Shown here one piece after another: positions 17,951-26,566 of a stretch of DNA of 64,000 nucleotides. The DNA is taken from contig CABHOV010000076.1 in NCBI GenBank assembly GCA_902168185.1, positions 216,917 through 280,916 on the forward strand, given 5' to 3'. How positions within the stretch are numbered: the first letter of the stretch is position 1; each line of letters begins with the position of its first letter. Source of the DNA: an uncultured Bacteroides sp. (lineage in GTDB: Bacteria > Bacteroidota > Bacteroidia > Cytophagales > Cyclobacteriaceae). A program made the translations under genes and the position numbers. The notes beneath the pieces are model-generated. The model was not told the DNA's origin. It ran no database searches and worked only from the letters and a program-made list of their open reading frames with translations.

Positions 17951-18018
17951 TTGCTATTTGCTACTTATCCGAATTACTACAATCAATCTTTACTAATGTC
18001 CCTGTCGTCAGAGCCTGT

Positions 18019-21000
18019 TCATGAGGCATTTTTCCGAATCACAAAAATAACATTGGAAGTAAACTTTGTATCATCTACCTCCTCTACTTTCATCCCATAT
18101 TCCTGTGCTAAATGCCTGATTTTCTTACCTGAAATGAAATTAAGCTCATTTTCGGATTTATTAAACTTCATTACTTTAATCGAAAAGAATTCGGTGAGCT
18201 TAGTTCCCTTGTGACGTTCCTTGAGGTCTGCATTCCCATCGCGAAGAATGAGCATGCCCCCTGGATTCAAAGCGAGGAAACATTTCACCAGGAGTGCATC
18301 TTGTGCTGCAGTGGTGAGATAATGAAGTACATCGCTGATGATGACAACATCGTAACCTTCTACGGGGAATGTTGTTGCATCACCACAAAAGAATCGGAGG
18401 CGATCAGTTTTCAGATACCCGTTGCTCGCTGTGGCTATTTTATCTTCGTCGTAATCCACACCTGTAATGGTGCGTTCTTCCGACATCAACTGAAGCATAT
18501 AGGACAAGAATCCATATCCACAACCCATATCAAGAATAGAGGCTTTAGCAGGGATCAGCTTCTCGAAAGGTATATAGTTTTTTTCCAAACGAAGCTTCAC
18601 GCGCATATACCACTCCAGCACCGGACCTTTATAGATATAGTTTGAGATCAATCGCTTTGCAAAGTAATCGGGTGTTTCAAGTTCACGCGACAGTGTTTTA
18701 TACTCTTCTTTAAAATACCGACTTACTTCTTTGGCGCGCTGCGAATATTTTTCACCAAAGCGTATATCATTCGCTTCTATAGCCGGAAGAAATTTCAACG
18801 TGAGCGATCCTGCGTTTGCAATAAAACTTCCTTTTGGTATAGCATCACCGGCACCATGAATCAGCAACGGGCGAATAGGAATCTGAAATGTTTCTGCAAG
18901 ATAGAACGCACCTTTGTGAAAGCGTTTGATCTTGCCATCGGCAGAGCGCGAACCTTCCGGAAATACAACAATGGAGTAACCTTCATTCACACGATCTCTC
19001 AATCGCTCAACGCTGTCTTCTGCACCTTCACTCACGGGATAATAATCTGCCAGGCGAACAACGCCTCCAAATATAGGCGAGTCCCAAACCCACTGATTTG
19101 TAAGCAGTATAAGTTTGGGGTGTAACATAACAGTGAGTAGAATATCAATGAAGGATGTGTGATTGGCAATGATCACACTGGGACGCGCAAACATGTCGGG
19201 AGTCAGCCCTATAATTCGCTTCTTAACATTGGGCTCTACATACATAACAAGCCACGCGCACCCTTTGAGTACGGTGTGATAGAAAAGTTTGATTCGTTGC
19301 TTACCTACCGGGATGAGCTTGAGAACAAAACCTAATACTGTTAACAATAAAGCACCGCCTACAAAAAAACTATAGGTAATAAATGTTCTGAAAAAACTAA
19401 GTAAAGTAATCGGTGTAAAACCTTTTGCAGTACGATTTGTAATTAACGTACGGAACAAAAACGGCATAATCGTTTGCGCCATTATAAACACGCATACTAT
19501 ACCAATGATCGATATAGCTGCTATAGACTTGAGTGCAGGATGCTTTGCAAAGATGAGTACACCCAAGCCGCAGATCGTTGTTATAGCAGACAGGAAAATA
19601 GATGTTCGGATTGTAGACAGGACTTTCTTACCCGTTTGATATTCCTGCTGTAAACCATCCATGGTAAAGATCGAGTAATCATCTCCCAAACCGAAGATGA
19701 ACGTTGAGATCATTACATTGATGATGTTAAATTCGATACCTGCCAGTGCCATGATTCCCAGAATCCAGATCCAGGTAATGAGCATGGGCACAAACGTAAT
19801 CAACGTAAGCTCTATACGCCCGTAGGAAATCAACAAAGCAACGAATACAAGAATGGATGTAAAGGTTACGATGAAATTAAAATCACTATGAACATACTCC
19901 ACAAATAAATTGGTCATCATCTGGCGATCGACTCCATGCGCGGGTGTTTTCTCCAGTTGCTGGTATACCGCCTTCTTATTTTCAGGCTTTACATTAGCCA
20001 ATGTTATCACGGTAGCAACGCCATCTTTCTCAATAATGAAATCATCAAAAAAAGCTGTGCGCAATGACTTTGCATCTTCAGATGTTATAGGTTTAAAAGT
20101 GCGCGTGATCAGCGTATCAAAATTTTGCAATACCCGTGGTGAAAAGTGCAGCGCCTCTCCTTCTTCGTGTATAACTTTGCTGAGCGCTTCTCTACTTGAA
20201 TCATTCCAGAATGTATTCCAACGTGCTATACGAACCTGCTGCAGCGAATCAGAAATCATAAAGGATGAAACCGATGACACTTTCGTGACCAATCCCGATT
20301 GCTTCAATTCATCAAGTACGGGCATGGTTTGTTCATTCCCGCGAAGTGCCTTCTCCAATGTATTTCCATCCGATACTACATATACTGCCGTGAGTGATGA
20401 TTTACTGATTGTCTCCAGTCGCAATTGTGCCGCCTGGGTTTCCTCCTTCATGAAGTTGAGCTTGCTCATGTCTGAGTTGAATTCAACTTGTCCTGCGAAG
20501 TAAAAGAACACCGGTGTTAAAATGAGAATGCCATATACCAGGTATTTATTGGATTCAAAAGAAAAAGATGTGATGCGTTCAACGCTGGCATTGCTTTTAT
20601 GGCCGACAAACAAATCTTCGCGAACCAGGTGAGGTAAAAAGATCAACGAGCATAACGCTGCACCGATCAAACTCAGTCCGGCAAATAAACCTATATCTCC
20701 CAGTACTGTAGCATTTGTAAACTGAAGACAAAGAAAAGCGAGTACTGTGGTAGTACTTCCAATCGTAAGCGGCTTCGCTAACTCTTTGATAACATGTTTG
20801 GCAGAGTGTTCTTGCCGCAGTATAGTGAGGTAGTGTAGCGAATAATTAACCGCTATACCCAAAACTATAGCTCCTACTGCCAGCGCTAAAATTGAAAGCG
20901 TGCCCTGCATCAACGCAATGCAGCAAAGCGAAAACAAGGCGCCAAAAAATACCGGCACCATCATCAGTAAAGGCACGCGCTTCTTTCGGAAGAAACCAAG

Positions 21001-21858
21001 GATCACCACCATGAGCAAAATCATCATGATGGTTAGTGTAATGATCGTATCGCTTCGAAGCTGTTGTGCATTGCCAACCGCTACTATAGCCGCTCCGAAA
21101 TAAGAAGCCATTAACTGGTCGTGGCCTACAGAAGTCTCATCAACAATATTTTTTAAAGCCTCCACAAATTCAGAGTTGTGGCGCGTTTCGGCAGGAGGAT
21201 ACGCTGGCTGTAAAAAGAATAGTATATGCCGGTGGTCTTTGGTAATTATATAGTTATCGTATAGCTCAAAGTTTTCATCATATTGAAGCTGCTGTAACTT
21301 CTTGAGTGCAAGAAAAGAAAAGCCCAGCGGATCCTGCACAATGATTCTTTTGGTAACTATACCGGAAGGTGATATCAATTGTTGATAATTGTTTTGAAGA
21401 ACTTTGCGTGCCACTTCGGGATGCGTTAGTGAATCGAGTTGCTTGTAATCCTTTTCATCCAGGTATATAGGCAGCGCCTGTTGTATGGAGTTAAAGACTT
21501 CCATCACTTTTTGATCATCTACTTTCGCAGAAATCTTTTTCACAAAAGGCTTCAGCTCGCTTTCCATGCGCACTACCAAGGAGTCCGCGAAAGCGACTAA
21601 ACTATCCGGCTGTGGCTGTGATGTACTGTCCTTCATGGACACCATAACCACTACGCGTTCTACAAACTTTGAATTACGGAAGATATAGTTCAGCTTTTCT
21701 ACACGCTCATCATCCGGAAAAAATTTGGTGATGTCTTCCTCCAGCTCAATGCGGGAAGCACCCCAGCTGATCAGCACAAGGGTACCGACAAAGACAGCCC
21801 AGAAGATTTGCCTGCGTCTTTTAAAAAAATTATAAATGGCTAAAAAAATCTGTTCCAT
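18019..21858 (-). CDS. MMPL/RND-type exporter fused to PlsC-like acyltransferase and SAM methyltransferase
   Basis: A 1279-residue triple fusion. Residues about 1-800 form an RND/MMPL-type transporter with two sets of membrane helices separated by large periplasmic domains (for example SRIELEEDITKFFPDDERV after the first helix). Residues about 880-1040 form a lysophosphatidate-type acyltransferase with NHTSFID (H-x4-D near residue 896) and FPEGSRS (near 963). Residues about 1085-1279 form a class I methyltransferase with LDMGCGYGF (near 1109). It probably moves the pigment or its lipid precursor across the inner membrane and acylates it. The fusion order suggests coupled transfer and modification (inference). 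Exporters of this family occur in aryl-polyene clusters. Confidence 0.87.
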   Translation of the reverse strand: MEQIFLAIYNFFKRRRQIFWAVFVGTLVLISWGASRIELEEDITKFFPDDERVEKLNYIFRNSKFVERVVVMVSMKDSTSQPQPDSLVAFADSLVVRMESELKPFVKKISAKVDDQKVMEVFNSIQQALPIYLDEKDYKQLDSLTHPEVARKVLQNNYQQLISPSGIVTKRIIVQDPLGFSFLALKKLQQLQYDENFELYDNYIITKDHRHILFFLQPAYPPAETRHNSEFVEALKNIVDETSVGHDQLMASYFGAAIVAVGNAQQLRSDTIITLTIMMILLMVVILGFFRKKRVPLLMMVPVFFGALFSLCCIALMQGTLSILALAVGAIVLGIAVNYSLHYLTILRQEHSAKHVIKELAKPLTIGSTTTVLAFLCLQFTNATVLGDIGLFAGLSLIGAALCSLIFLPHLVREDLFVGHKSNASVERITSFSFESNKYLVYGILILTPVFFYFAGQVEFNSDMSKLNFMKEETQAAQLRLETISKSSLTAVYVVSDGNTLEKALRGNEQTMPVLDELKQSGLVTKVSSVSSFMISDSLQQVRIARWNTFWNDSSREALSKVIHEEGEALHFSPRVLQNFDTLITRTFKPITSEDAKSLRTAFFDDFIIEKDGVATVITLANVKPENKKAVYQQLEKTPAHGVDRQMMTNLFVEYVHSDFNFIVTFTSILVFVALLISYGRIELTLITFVPMLITWIWILGIMALAGIEFNIINVMISTFIFGLGDDYSIFTMDGLQQEYQTGKKVLSTIRTSIFLSAITTICGLGVLIFAKHPALKSIAAISIIGIVCVFIMAQTIMPFLFRTLITNRTAKGFTPITLLSFFRTFITYSFFVGGALLLTVLGFVLKLIPVGKQRIKLFYHTVLKGCAWLVMYVEPNVKKRIIGLTPDMFARPSVIIANHTSFIDILLTVMLHPKLILLTNQWVWDSPIFGGVVRLADYYPVSEGAEDSVERLRDRVNEGYSIVVFPEGSRSADGKIKRFHKGAFYLAETFQIPIRPLLIHGAGDAIPKGSFIANAGSLTLKFLPAIEANDIRFGEKYSQRAKEVSRYFKEEYKTLSRELETPDYFAKRLISNYIYKGPVLEWYMRVKLRLEKNYIPFEKLIPAKASILDMGCGYGFLSYMLQLMSEERTITGVDYDEDKIATASNGYLKTDRLRFFCGDATTFPVEGYDVVIISDVLHYLTTAAQDALLVKCFLALNPGGMLILRDGNADLKERHKGTKLTEFFSIKVMKFNKSENELNFISGKKIRHLAQEYGMKVEEVDDTKFTSNVIFVIRKNAS

Positions 21859-21897
21859 AAAATAAACGCATCGGATATAGCATCCGTATTATATACT

Positions 21898-22353
21898 TTA
21901 TACCTTATCTGCTATATCTCGGTTCTTAACCGCATCAATCTTAAAAATCTTCAGCAGAATATAGGTTACGAGTCCAAACCCAATTCCGGCAACAATAGAA
22001 AGTGTTACCGCCCCCACTACATACTGTATAAAATTATTATGAACCATCTCCAGTGTAATGCCACTGGTGAATGAAATCAATTGCGCCTGATCGCCCATCC
22101 AGATCGCTCCCGTTCTATGGCTTAAAAAAAGAATCAGGGGGATCATTGGAGGAATACTAATGTTCGCGGCAATAATGACTAATGCTTTATTGAGACGAAA
22201 CGCAAATGCCAATGCTATTGCTATGGCAAGTTGAAATCCCCACAACGGTACAATTCCCATGAAAACTCCCAAACCGACAGAGGTAGCTTTTACTGCCGCG
22301 GACTCGTCAGGATTGAGAAGTTGCTCGCGAACTATTTGCCTGAAGTTTTTTTT
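21898..22353 (-). CDS. DUF2062 domain, probably the C-terminal part of a frameshifted GT2-DUF2062 protein
   Basis: The open frame begins right after an A10 tract shared with the end of the glycosyltransferase gene. It reads KKNFRQIVREQLLNPDESAA and then VGLGVFMGIVPLWGFQ, a typical DUF2062 entry with three to four hydrophobic helices. There is no ATG, GTG or TTG before the TTG at 22272 and the ATG at 22260, and both of those lie inside conserved-looking sequence. One extra A in the tract, or a -1 ribosomal shift, would join it to the GT2 gene as a single protein of about 400 residues, the usual layout of GT2-DUF2062 proteins. It is treated here as the downstream half of that gene. Confidence 0.75.
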   Translation of the reverse strand, partial: KKNFRQIVREQLLNPDESAAVKATSVGLGVFMGIVPLWGFQLAIAIALAFAFRLNKALVIIAANISIPPMIPLILFLSHRTGAIWMGDQAQLISFTSGITLEMVHNNFIQYVVGAVTLSIVAGIGFGLVTYILLKIFKIDAVKNRDIADKV

Positions 22354-23090
22354 TTAATGCTCCGGTATAGATCGCGGGGTTTATAGTATAGGAGGGCTAA
22401 CGTGACGAGTACTGTATTCAAAATGCTGATCCGGGTAAAATCTTTGAAGGGACGAAAGTGTGAAATGCGTTCACCTTTCTCCGCATAGAAAACGCGTACA
22501 GGTACTTCTGTAATCTCTATACCGCTCCATACCGCACGTACCATTACTTCAATTTCAAATTCAAACTTCTTCGTCATGAATTTAAAATTCTGCAACAGTT
22601 TAACAGGGTATAAACGATATCCGCTTTGTGTATCACTCATCTGTACTCCAGTTTCAACCTTGAACCAGAAGTTAGAGAACTTATGTCCGAAACTACTTTT
22701 ACCAGGAACACTTGCCTGGTCCATGTTGCGCGCGCCCATGATGATAGCCTGCGGGTGCTGCTTTAATTTTTCAATAAACTTTGGGAGGTCTTCAGCAAAA
22801 TGTTGTCCGTCCGAATCGATGGTGATCGCATAATCATATCCATACTCAACGGCTTTTTTAAAACCCAGACGCAGTGCATGACCTTTACCTTGATTCTTTT
22901 CATACTGCACTACTTTTACCGATGGATACTTGCTAAGTATAGCCGGTGTACTGTCGGTAGAACCATCGTTCACTACCATGATGTGCGTTGTAAAGCGCAT
23001 CACATCTTTCAAAACATTCTCTAATGTCAGGTGATTATTATAGGTGGGTATAAGAACACAGACCTTATGTTTTTCAAATGCTTCTTTCAT
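22332..23090 (-). CDS. Family 2 glycosyltransferase (dolichol-phosphate mannose synthase-like), ends at A10 tract
   Basis: A 252-residue GT-A glycosyltransferase. VLIPTYNNHLTLENVL starts the nucleotide-sugar fold, VVNDGSTDST follows, and the metal-binding DSD is in TIDSDGQHFAEDL. DTQSGYRLYP matches the polyisoprenyl-phosphate glycosyltransferase branch. The frame ends in IKKKTSGK just after a run of ten A; the neighbouring DUF2062 frame continues the domain organisation seen in fused relatives. Its start overlaps the upstream dehydratase by 4 bp (ATGA). In the pigment cluster it may glycosylate a lipid carrier or product (inference). Confidence 0.87.
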   Translation of the reverse strand: MKEAFEKHKVCVLIPTYNNHLTLENVLKDVMRFTTHIMVVNDGSTDSTPAILSKYPSVKVVQYEKNQGKGHALRLGFKKAVEYGYDYAITIDSDGQHFAEDLPKFIEKLKQHPQAIIMGARNMDQASVPGKSSFGHKFSNFWFKVETGVQMSDTQSGYRLYPVKLLQNFKFMTKKFEFEIEVMVRAVWSGIEITEVPVRVFYAEKGERISHFRPFKDFTRISILNTVLVTLALLYYKPRDLYRSIKKKTSGK

Positions 23091-23452
23091 ATAGCCTGCA
23101 AGGTTCCCTTGAATTTGAAAAATATAGTCGCTCCTGCAAAAAGCGTAGCAGTCACGATATAGGTATCATTTTCTTCCTTGGTCGTTAGCGTCACTTCTAT
23201 TTCACTTTTTTGTCGCGGATCAATGATGGAAAGAAATTTCAGGTTATCGCCTTCTATAATTCTTAACTTTTTAGAGACTGCCATCTCCGTGAGTTCGCGT
23301 ACGATCTGCATCATGCAAACTCCCGGCACAACCGGTTGTCCTGGAAAGTGCCCTTGCAGAATTTTATGTTCAGCGTTGATCGCTATAACAGCAGTTCCTG
23401 CTCCGGCAGATAATTCCTTTTTCGTTATACTATAGAAGTTATCCAGTAACAT
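23087..23452 (-). CDS. Hot-dog 3-hydroxyacyl-ACP dehydratase (FabZ/FabA-like)
   Basis: A 121-residue hot-dog protein. GHFPGQPVVPGVCMMQ is the FabZ signature with the catalytic His; the usual Glu is not at its typical place downstream (QIVRELTEMAV supplies a nearby acidic residue). It should dehydrate 3-hydroxyacyl-ACP intermediates so that each extension cycle leaves a double bond, as ApeI/ApeP do in aryl-polyene synthesis. It starts on the base next to the upstream stop codon and overlaps the GT2 gene by 4 bp. Confidence 0.85.
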   Translation of the reverse strand: MLLDNFYSITKKELSAGAGTAVIAINAEHKILQGHFPGQPVVPGVCMMQIVRELTEMAVSKKLRIIEGDNLKFLSIIDPRQKSEIEVTLTTKEENDTYIVTATLFAGATIFFKFKGTLQAI

Positions 23453-24070
23453 TTATCGTTCAATTTTCTTCAAACCAATCACCATATTGAAAGTATAGTG
23501 TTTCACTTTTACAGAATCCGGAGCAGTGCGATCGCTTCCCCACATTTCAACAGTAACTTTCTTCTTGCGTTTGGAGCCCAACTCTATTCTTCGCAAAGAA
23601 GCACAATCTGCGCCTGTAATGAAATAGGCCGTTTCCTTTTTTTGAGGTGAACCAAAATAGCGTTCTCCATCCTGCTCCCATGCTTCTGAAATCCCCTTGC
23701 GGAAAGGAATGCCCAACATCAGTTCAAAGTCTTTACGTAATACTTGTACAACCGCTTTTTTATTCAATTGTTTAATGACCTGCTTTACCTGAAAAGATCC
23801 ATCAGCACGGAATTCAAAGTCGAGAAATGTAACACCTGCTTCATTGGTAAACACAACCCGTTTGGAAGAATCCGGCATTTCTTTCATCAGCAACAATCCG
23901 CTGATATGCTTCCCGATAACATCTATATGTGTAGTATACCAGGATGTTTTAATTCCTGGTGGTTTGATCTTTTGAATACAAGCTTCATCAAGCGATGCCG
24001 GCTTACGGGTTTTATACTCGGAAGCACATGCTATCAAAAGCAACAGTAAACTATAGTGCAAATACCTCAT
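23453..24070 (-). CDS. Lipoprotein of unknown function in pigment cluster
   Basis: A 205-residue protein with a lipobox (LLIACAS; Cys at about residue 15). The mature part is rich in beta strands, with positively charged stretches such as GSKRKKKVTVEMWG. Aryl-polyene clusters often carry a DUF3261-type lipoprotein next to the LolA-like gene; this gene has that position but I cannot confirm the family. A role with the LolA-like carrier in moving the product to the outer membrane is an inference. It overlaps the LolA-like gene by 20 bp. Confidence 0.7.
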   Translation of the reverse strand: MRYLHYSLLLLLIACASEYKTRKPASLDEACIQKIKPPGIKTSWYTTHIDVIGKHISGLLLMKEMPDSSKRVVFTNEAGVTFLDFEFRADGSFQVKQVIKQLNKKAVVQVLRKDFELMLGIPFRKGISEAWEQDGERYFGSPQKKETAYFITGADCASLRRIELGSKRKKKVTVEMWGSDRTAPDSVKVKHYTFNMVIGLKKIER

Positions 24071-24737
24071 CGGCTACTGTTGCGTTCAGCACTTTATTGG
24101 AAAATGTAATAGTCGTTTTATCTCCGGCAGGTTCGTTCATATCGATCGACTTTACGGAATAATCTTTCTTCTCCACACTTAAAACTATAGTCTGGAAAAA
24201 TTCTTTCAATGTCTTGGACACAGGAGTCATTTCCAGCAAATATGTTTTATCGTTTTCAAAAACCTTTGTGGTGAAATCTTTACTATCCAGTATAGTTCCC
24301 TGTACACAATCGATCATGATTTTATTGACTTGCTGAAAAAGTTTATTCGACTTCACATTGATGCGACTTTCCTTCTGATCATCCTTCACCATCATTTTAT
24401 CTCCGTTCATTACCATGCGGTAGGTAAATGGCTTGGTATAGTCTATACGCACGCGGTTGCTTCGCTTAAACCAGAATTTACCGGAAGACGTGATCGTCTC
24501 CGTTAATGCCATCAGTTCTTTTTGTTGAACAAAGTCACTGGTGATGGATTGTACTTTTGCTGATTCAGTTGCGAACTGTTTCTTGAAGGCTACTAAATTG
24601 TTGATCGATTTATATCCGGGATATTGTCCAAATGCCGAAAATGAAAAAAGCATTAAACCGAATGCAACAACGCACAGTCTACCCGCCCATTTCGTTTGCT
24701 TCCTATATCCTAATTTTTCACACATACGCTTGCTCAT
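24051..24737 (-). CDS. LolA-like outer-membrane lipoprotein carrier
   Basis: A 228-residue protein with a signal peptide (WAGRLCVVAFGLMLFSFSAFG) and the LolA-type pattern: QSITSDFVQQKEL, then GKFWFKRSNRVRIDYTKP and a half-barrel of beta strands. Paralogues of LolA occur in aryl-polyene and flexirubin clusters and are thought to carry the hydrophobic product or its lipid conjugate through the periplasm. It overlaps the deacetylase gene by 20 bp and the lipoprotein gene by 20 bp. The general cellular LolA is probably encoded elsewhere. Confidence 0.85.
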   Translation of the reverse strand: MSKRMCEKLGYRKQTKWAGRLCVVAFGLMLFSFSAFGQYPGYKSINNLVAFKKQFATESAKVQSITSDFVQQKELMALTETITSSGKFWFKRSNRVRIDYTKPFTYRMVMNGDKMMVKDDQKESRINVKSNKLFQQVNKIMIDCVQGTILDSKDFTTKVFENDKTYLLEMTPVSKTLKEFFQTIVLSVEKKDYSVKSIDMNEPAGDKTTITFSNKVLNATVADEVFAL

Positions 24738-25488
24738 TTAGTAATTCATCTACTCTTACAACTTTCAAACCAAGTTTGGCAACGTGTTTCAGGAAGTCAG
24801 ACAAGATATCATGGGTACTTTCGCTGTAATCGTGGAAGAGAACAATGTCTCCACCTTTCAGCGAACGCGTCACGCGGTTAAAAAGCCTTGCGCGATCCTT
24901 GATAACGGTATCAAACGAGCGGACGCTCCATCCGATCACTGTATAATTTCCGCGTTTTATTCCTGTAGCCACCATCGGATTCGTAACACCATACGGAGGC
25001 CTGAAAAATTTTGGCTTCACACCTACCGCTTTTATAATAGCCTTGTCAGTGTCCTCAAGTTCTTTTGCTATAGTATTGCCGGATTGCAGATCGAATGTTG
25101 CTTTGTGCCAGTACGTATGATTGCCCACTAAATGTCCTTCATCGTGAAGGCGTTTTGCAAGCGATGGCTCGCGTGCTACCCGATGTCCAATACAAAAGAA
25201 GGATGCCTTTACGTTGTGCTCTTTCAATATCGACAATATATTCTCAGTCATGCCGGCAATCGGGCCGTCATCAAACGTAATGGCTATTGCTTGTTGTGGT
25301 TTTCCCTGCGAGCGCACAGGTATAAAAAACTGCATGGATAATATGATAGACCCAAGCGTATGAATGGCTATAAATGGAACGACCAGCGCAACATACCACC
25401 AGCCGGATATACTATACGTTGTGTCAATGCTATAGAGCGCGATCAACAGAACAAAAAAGATAATATTGGTTATCCAGAATCTCGACAT
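24718..25488 (-). CDS. Polysaccharide deacetylase (NodB/CE4 family), membrane-anchored
   Basis: A 256-residue protein with two N-terminal transmembrane helices (about residues 5-21 and 29-52). The NodB domain shows the first metal motif TFDDGP, the second VGNHTYWH (HxxxH), and the third RPPYGVTNPMV. It removes acetyl or related groups from glycans or lipid-linked sugars. A companion to the GT2 gene in making a sugar-lipid part of the product is possible (inference). It overlaps both neighbours by about 19-20 bp. Confidence 0.88.
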   Translation of the reverse strand: MSRFWITNIIFFVLLIALYSIDTTYSISGWWYVALVVPFIAIHTLGSIILSMQFFIPVRSQGKPQQAIAITFDDGPIAGMTENILSILKEHNVKASFFCIGHRVAREPSLAKRLHDEGHLVGNHTYWHKATFDLQSGNTIAKELEDTDKAIIKAVGVKPKFFRPPYGVTNPMVATGIKRGNYTVIGWSVRSFDTVIKDRARLFNRVTRSLKGGDIVLFHDYSESTHDILSDFLKHVAKLGLKVVRVDELLNEQAYV

Positions 25489-26540
25489 GATTTAAGCAAG
25501 ATGAAGGAATGGTGTGTACCAAAGTATTGATTATAGATCAGCACATTGTTCAACGAACGATTCGCATTCTTCAAAACTATTGACCAAGGAATCGTCTGCT
25601 CCTGCAGCATCTTTACTCCCAGCCAAAACGCAAAGGCGGACGCTACCGGATACTCTCCGCATAAATGTTTAAATGCACCCGTTGAACTGTTTGGAAATAG
25701 TAAGAATGCGTGATCTTGTAATGCTTCATCGTTATGCTGATCTCCGCTATTGCCGAGTAAAACAAAATCTATATCCTTTGTTGTAAGTCCGGCCTGCTGC
25801 AACAAATCGTTGATTCCACTTTGAAGCGTTTCTGCATCTGCTTTGTAAAACGTACCTACGAATTCCATGCTTACCGCACTTTTGCCACTTTTTTCTCCGG
25901 AGAGAACAAAGTATGCAGCACCCTCACCGTTCAAGGCACCATCTTCTGTTTTATAAAGATTAAGATTGGACTCAGAGCGTTCTCTGAATTTCCCGAAACG
26001 CTTTTGAATTGTATGACTATAATCCGTTATCTCATCTACACCACCGACCAATACTTTAAGTGCTGGTTCTTCCTTTATCATCAGCAATGCATCGAGCAGT
26101 GAATTCTCAAATGAGAAAGCGCCTTGCGTATAAGTTTGATTATATCCCTGGCACTGCAGCATAAGTGCAATGAGCGAACCTATCGTATTATGAGTTGACT
26201 GAATGAATGGTGTAGGATTTAATGCCTCCTCTTTATTCTCCACCATTTTAGAAAGAAATATACCGGTGTCTTCGAGGCAGCCATATCCGGTTCCGGTAAT
26301 GATCGCATCAGGCACTGCTATATTTGCTTCCTTCAACGCAATCGATCCGGCTGCGACACCCATTTTCAATACGCGACTCATTCTTCGTAATTGACGCGGA
26401 TCGAACCATTGGGTGTAATCAGGCTCTATGCAGGTGAGCCGTTCGTGTATATGCTCTGTCACCTCCGACAATAACGGTGCATCACCCCAGGTTTTCTGTG
26501 GTGAAATGTTGCCCATGCCTGTGATGAAGATGTTAGACAT
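25470..26540 (-). CDS. Ketosynthase-like protein lacking the catalytic Cys (chain-length-factor type)
   Basis: A 356-residue thiolase-fold protein. The stretch FIQSTHNTIGSLIAL is typical of the ketoacyl-synthase-2/chain-length-factor family. The nucleophile position reads TQGAFSFENSL with no Cys, while KHLCGEYPVASAFAF sits where active ketosynthases have the Lys/His segment. This suggests a CLF partner that shapes the pocket of an active ketosynthase, as ApeC does with ApeO. The adjacent active ketosynthase at 26567 is the most likely partner (inference). Confidence 0.85.
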   Translation of the reverse strand: MSNIFITGMGNISPQKTWGDAPLLSEVTEHIHERLTCIEPDYTQWFDPRQLRRMSRVLKMGVAAGSIALKEANIAVPDAIITGTGYGCLEDTGIFLSKMVENKEEALNPTPFIQSTHNTIGSLIALMLQCQGYNQTYTQGAFSFENSLLDALLMIKEEPALKVLVGGVDEITDYSHTIQKRFGKFRERSESNLNLYKTEDGALNGEGAAYFVLSGEKSGKSAVSMEFVGTFYKADAETLQSGINDLLQQAGLTTKDIDFVLLGNSGDQHNDEALQDHAFLLFPNSSTGAFKHLCGEYPVASAFAFWLGVKMLQEQTIPWSIVLKNANRSLNNVLIYNQYFGTHHSFILLKSCRDSG

Positions 26541-26566
26541 TCAATGAGGGGGTATATATACTAGAT

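Noticed and set aside
17753..18214. Rightward open frame of 153 codons across the CrtI-like and exporter genes
   Set aside because: It overlaps two well-supported genes on the other strand and has no recognisable domain.
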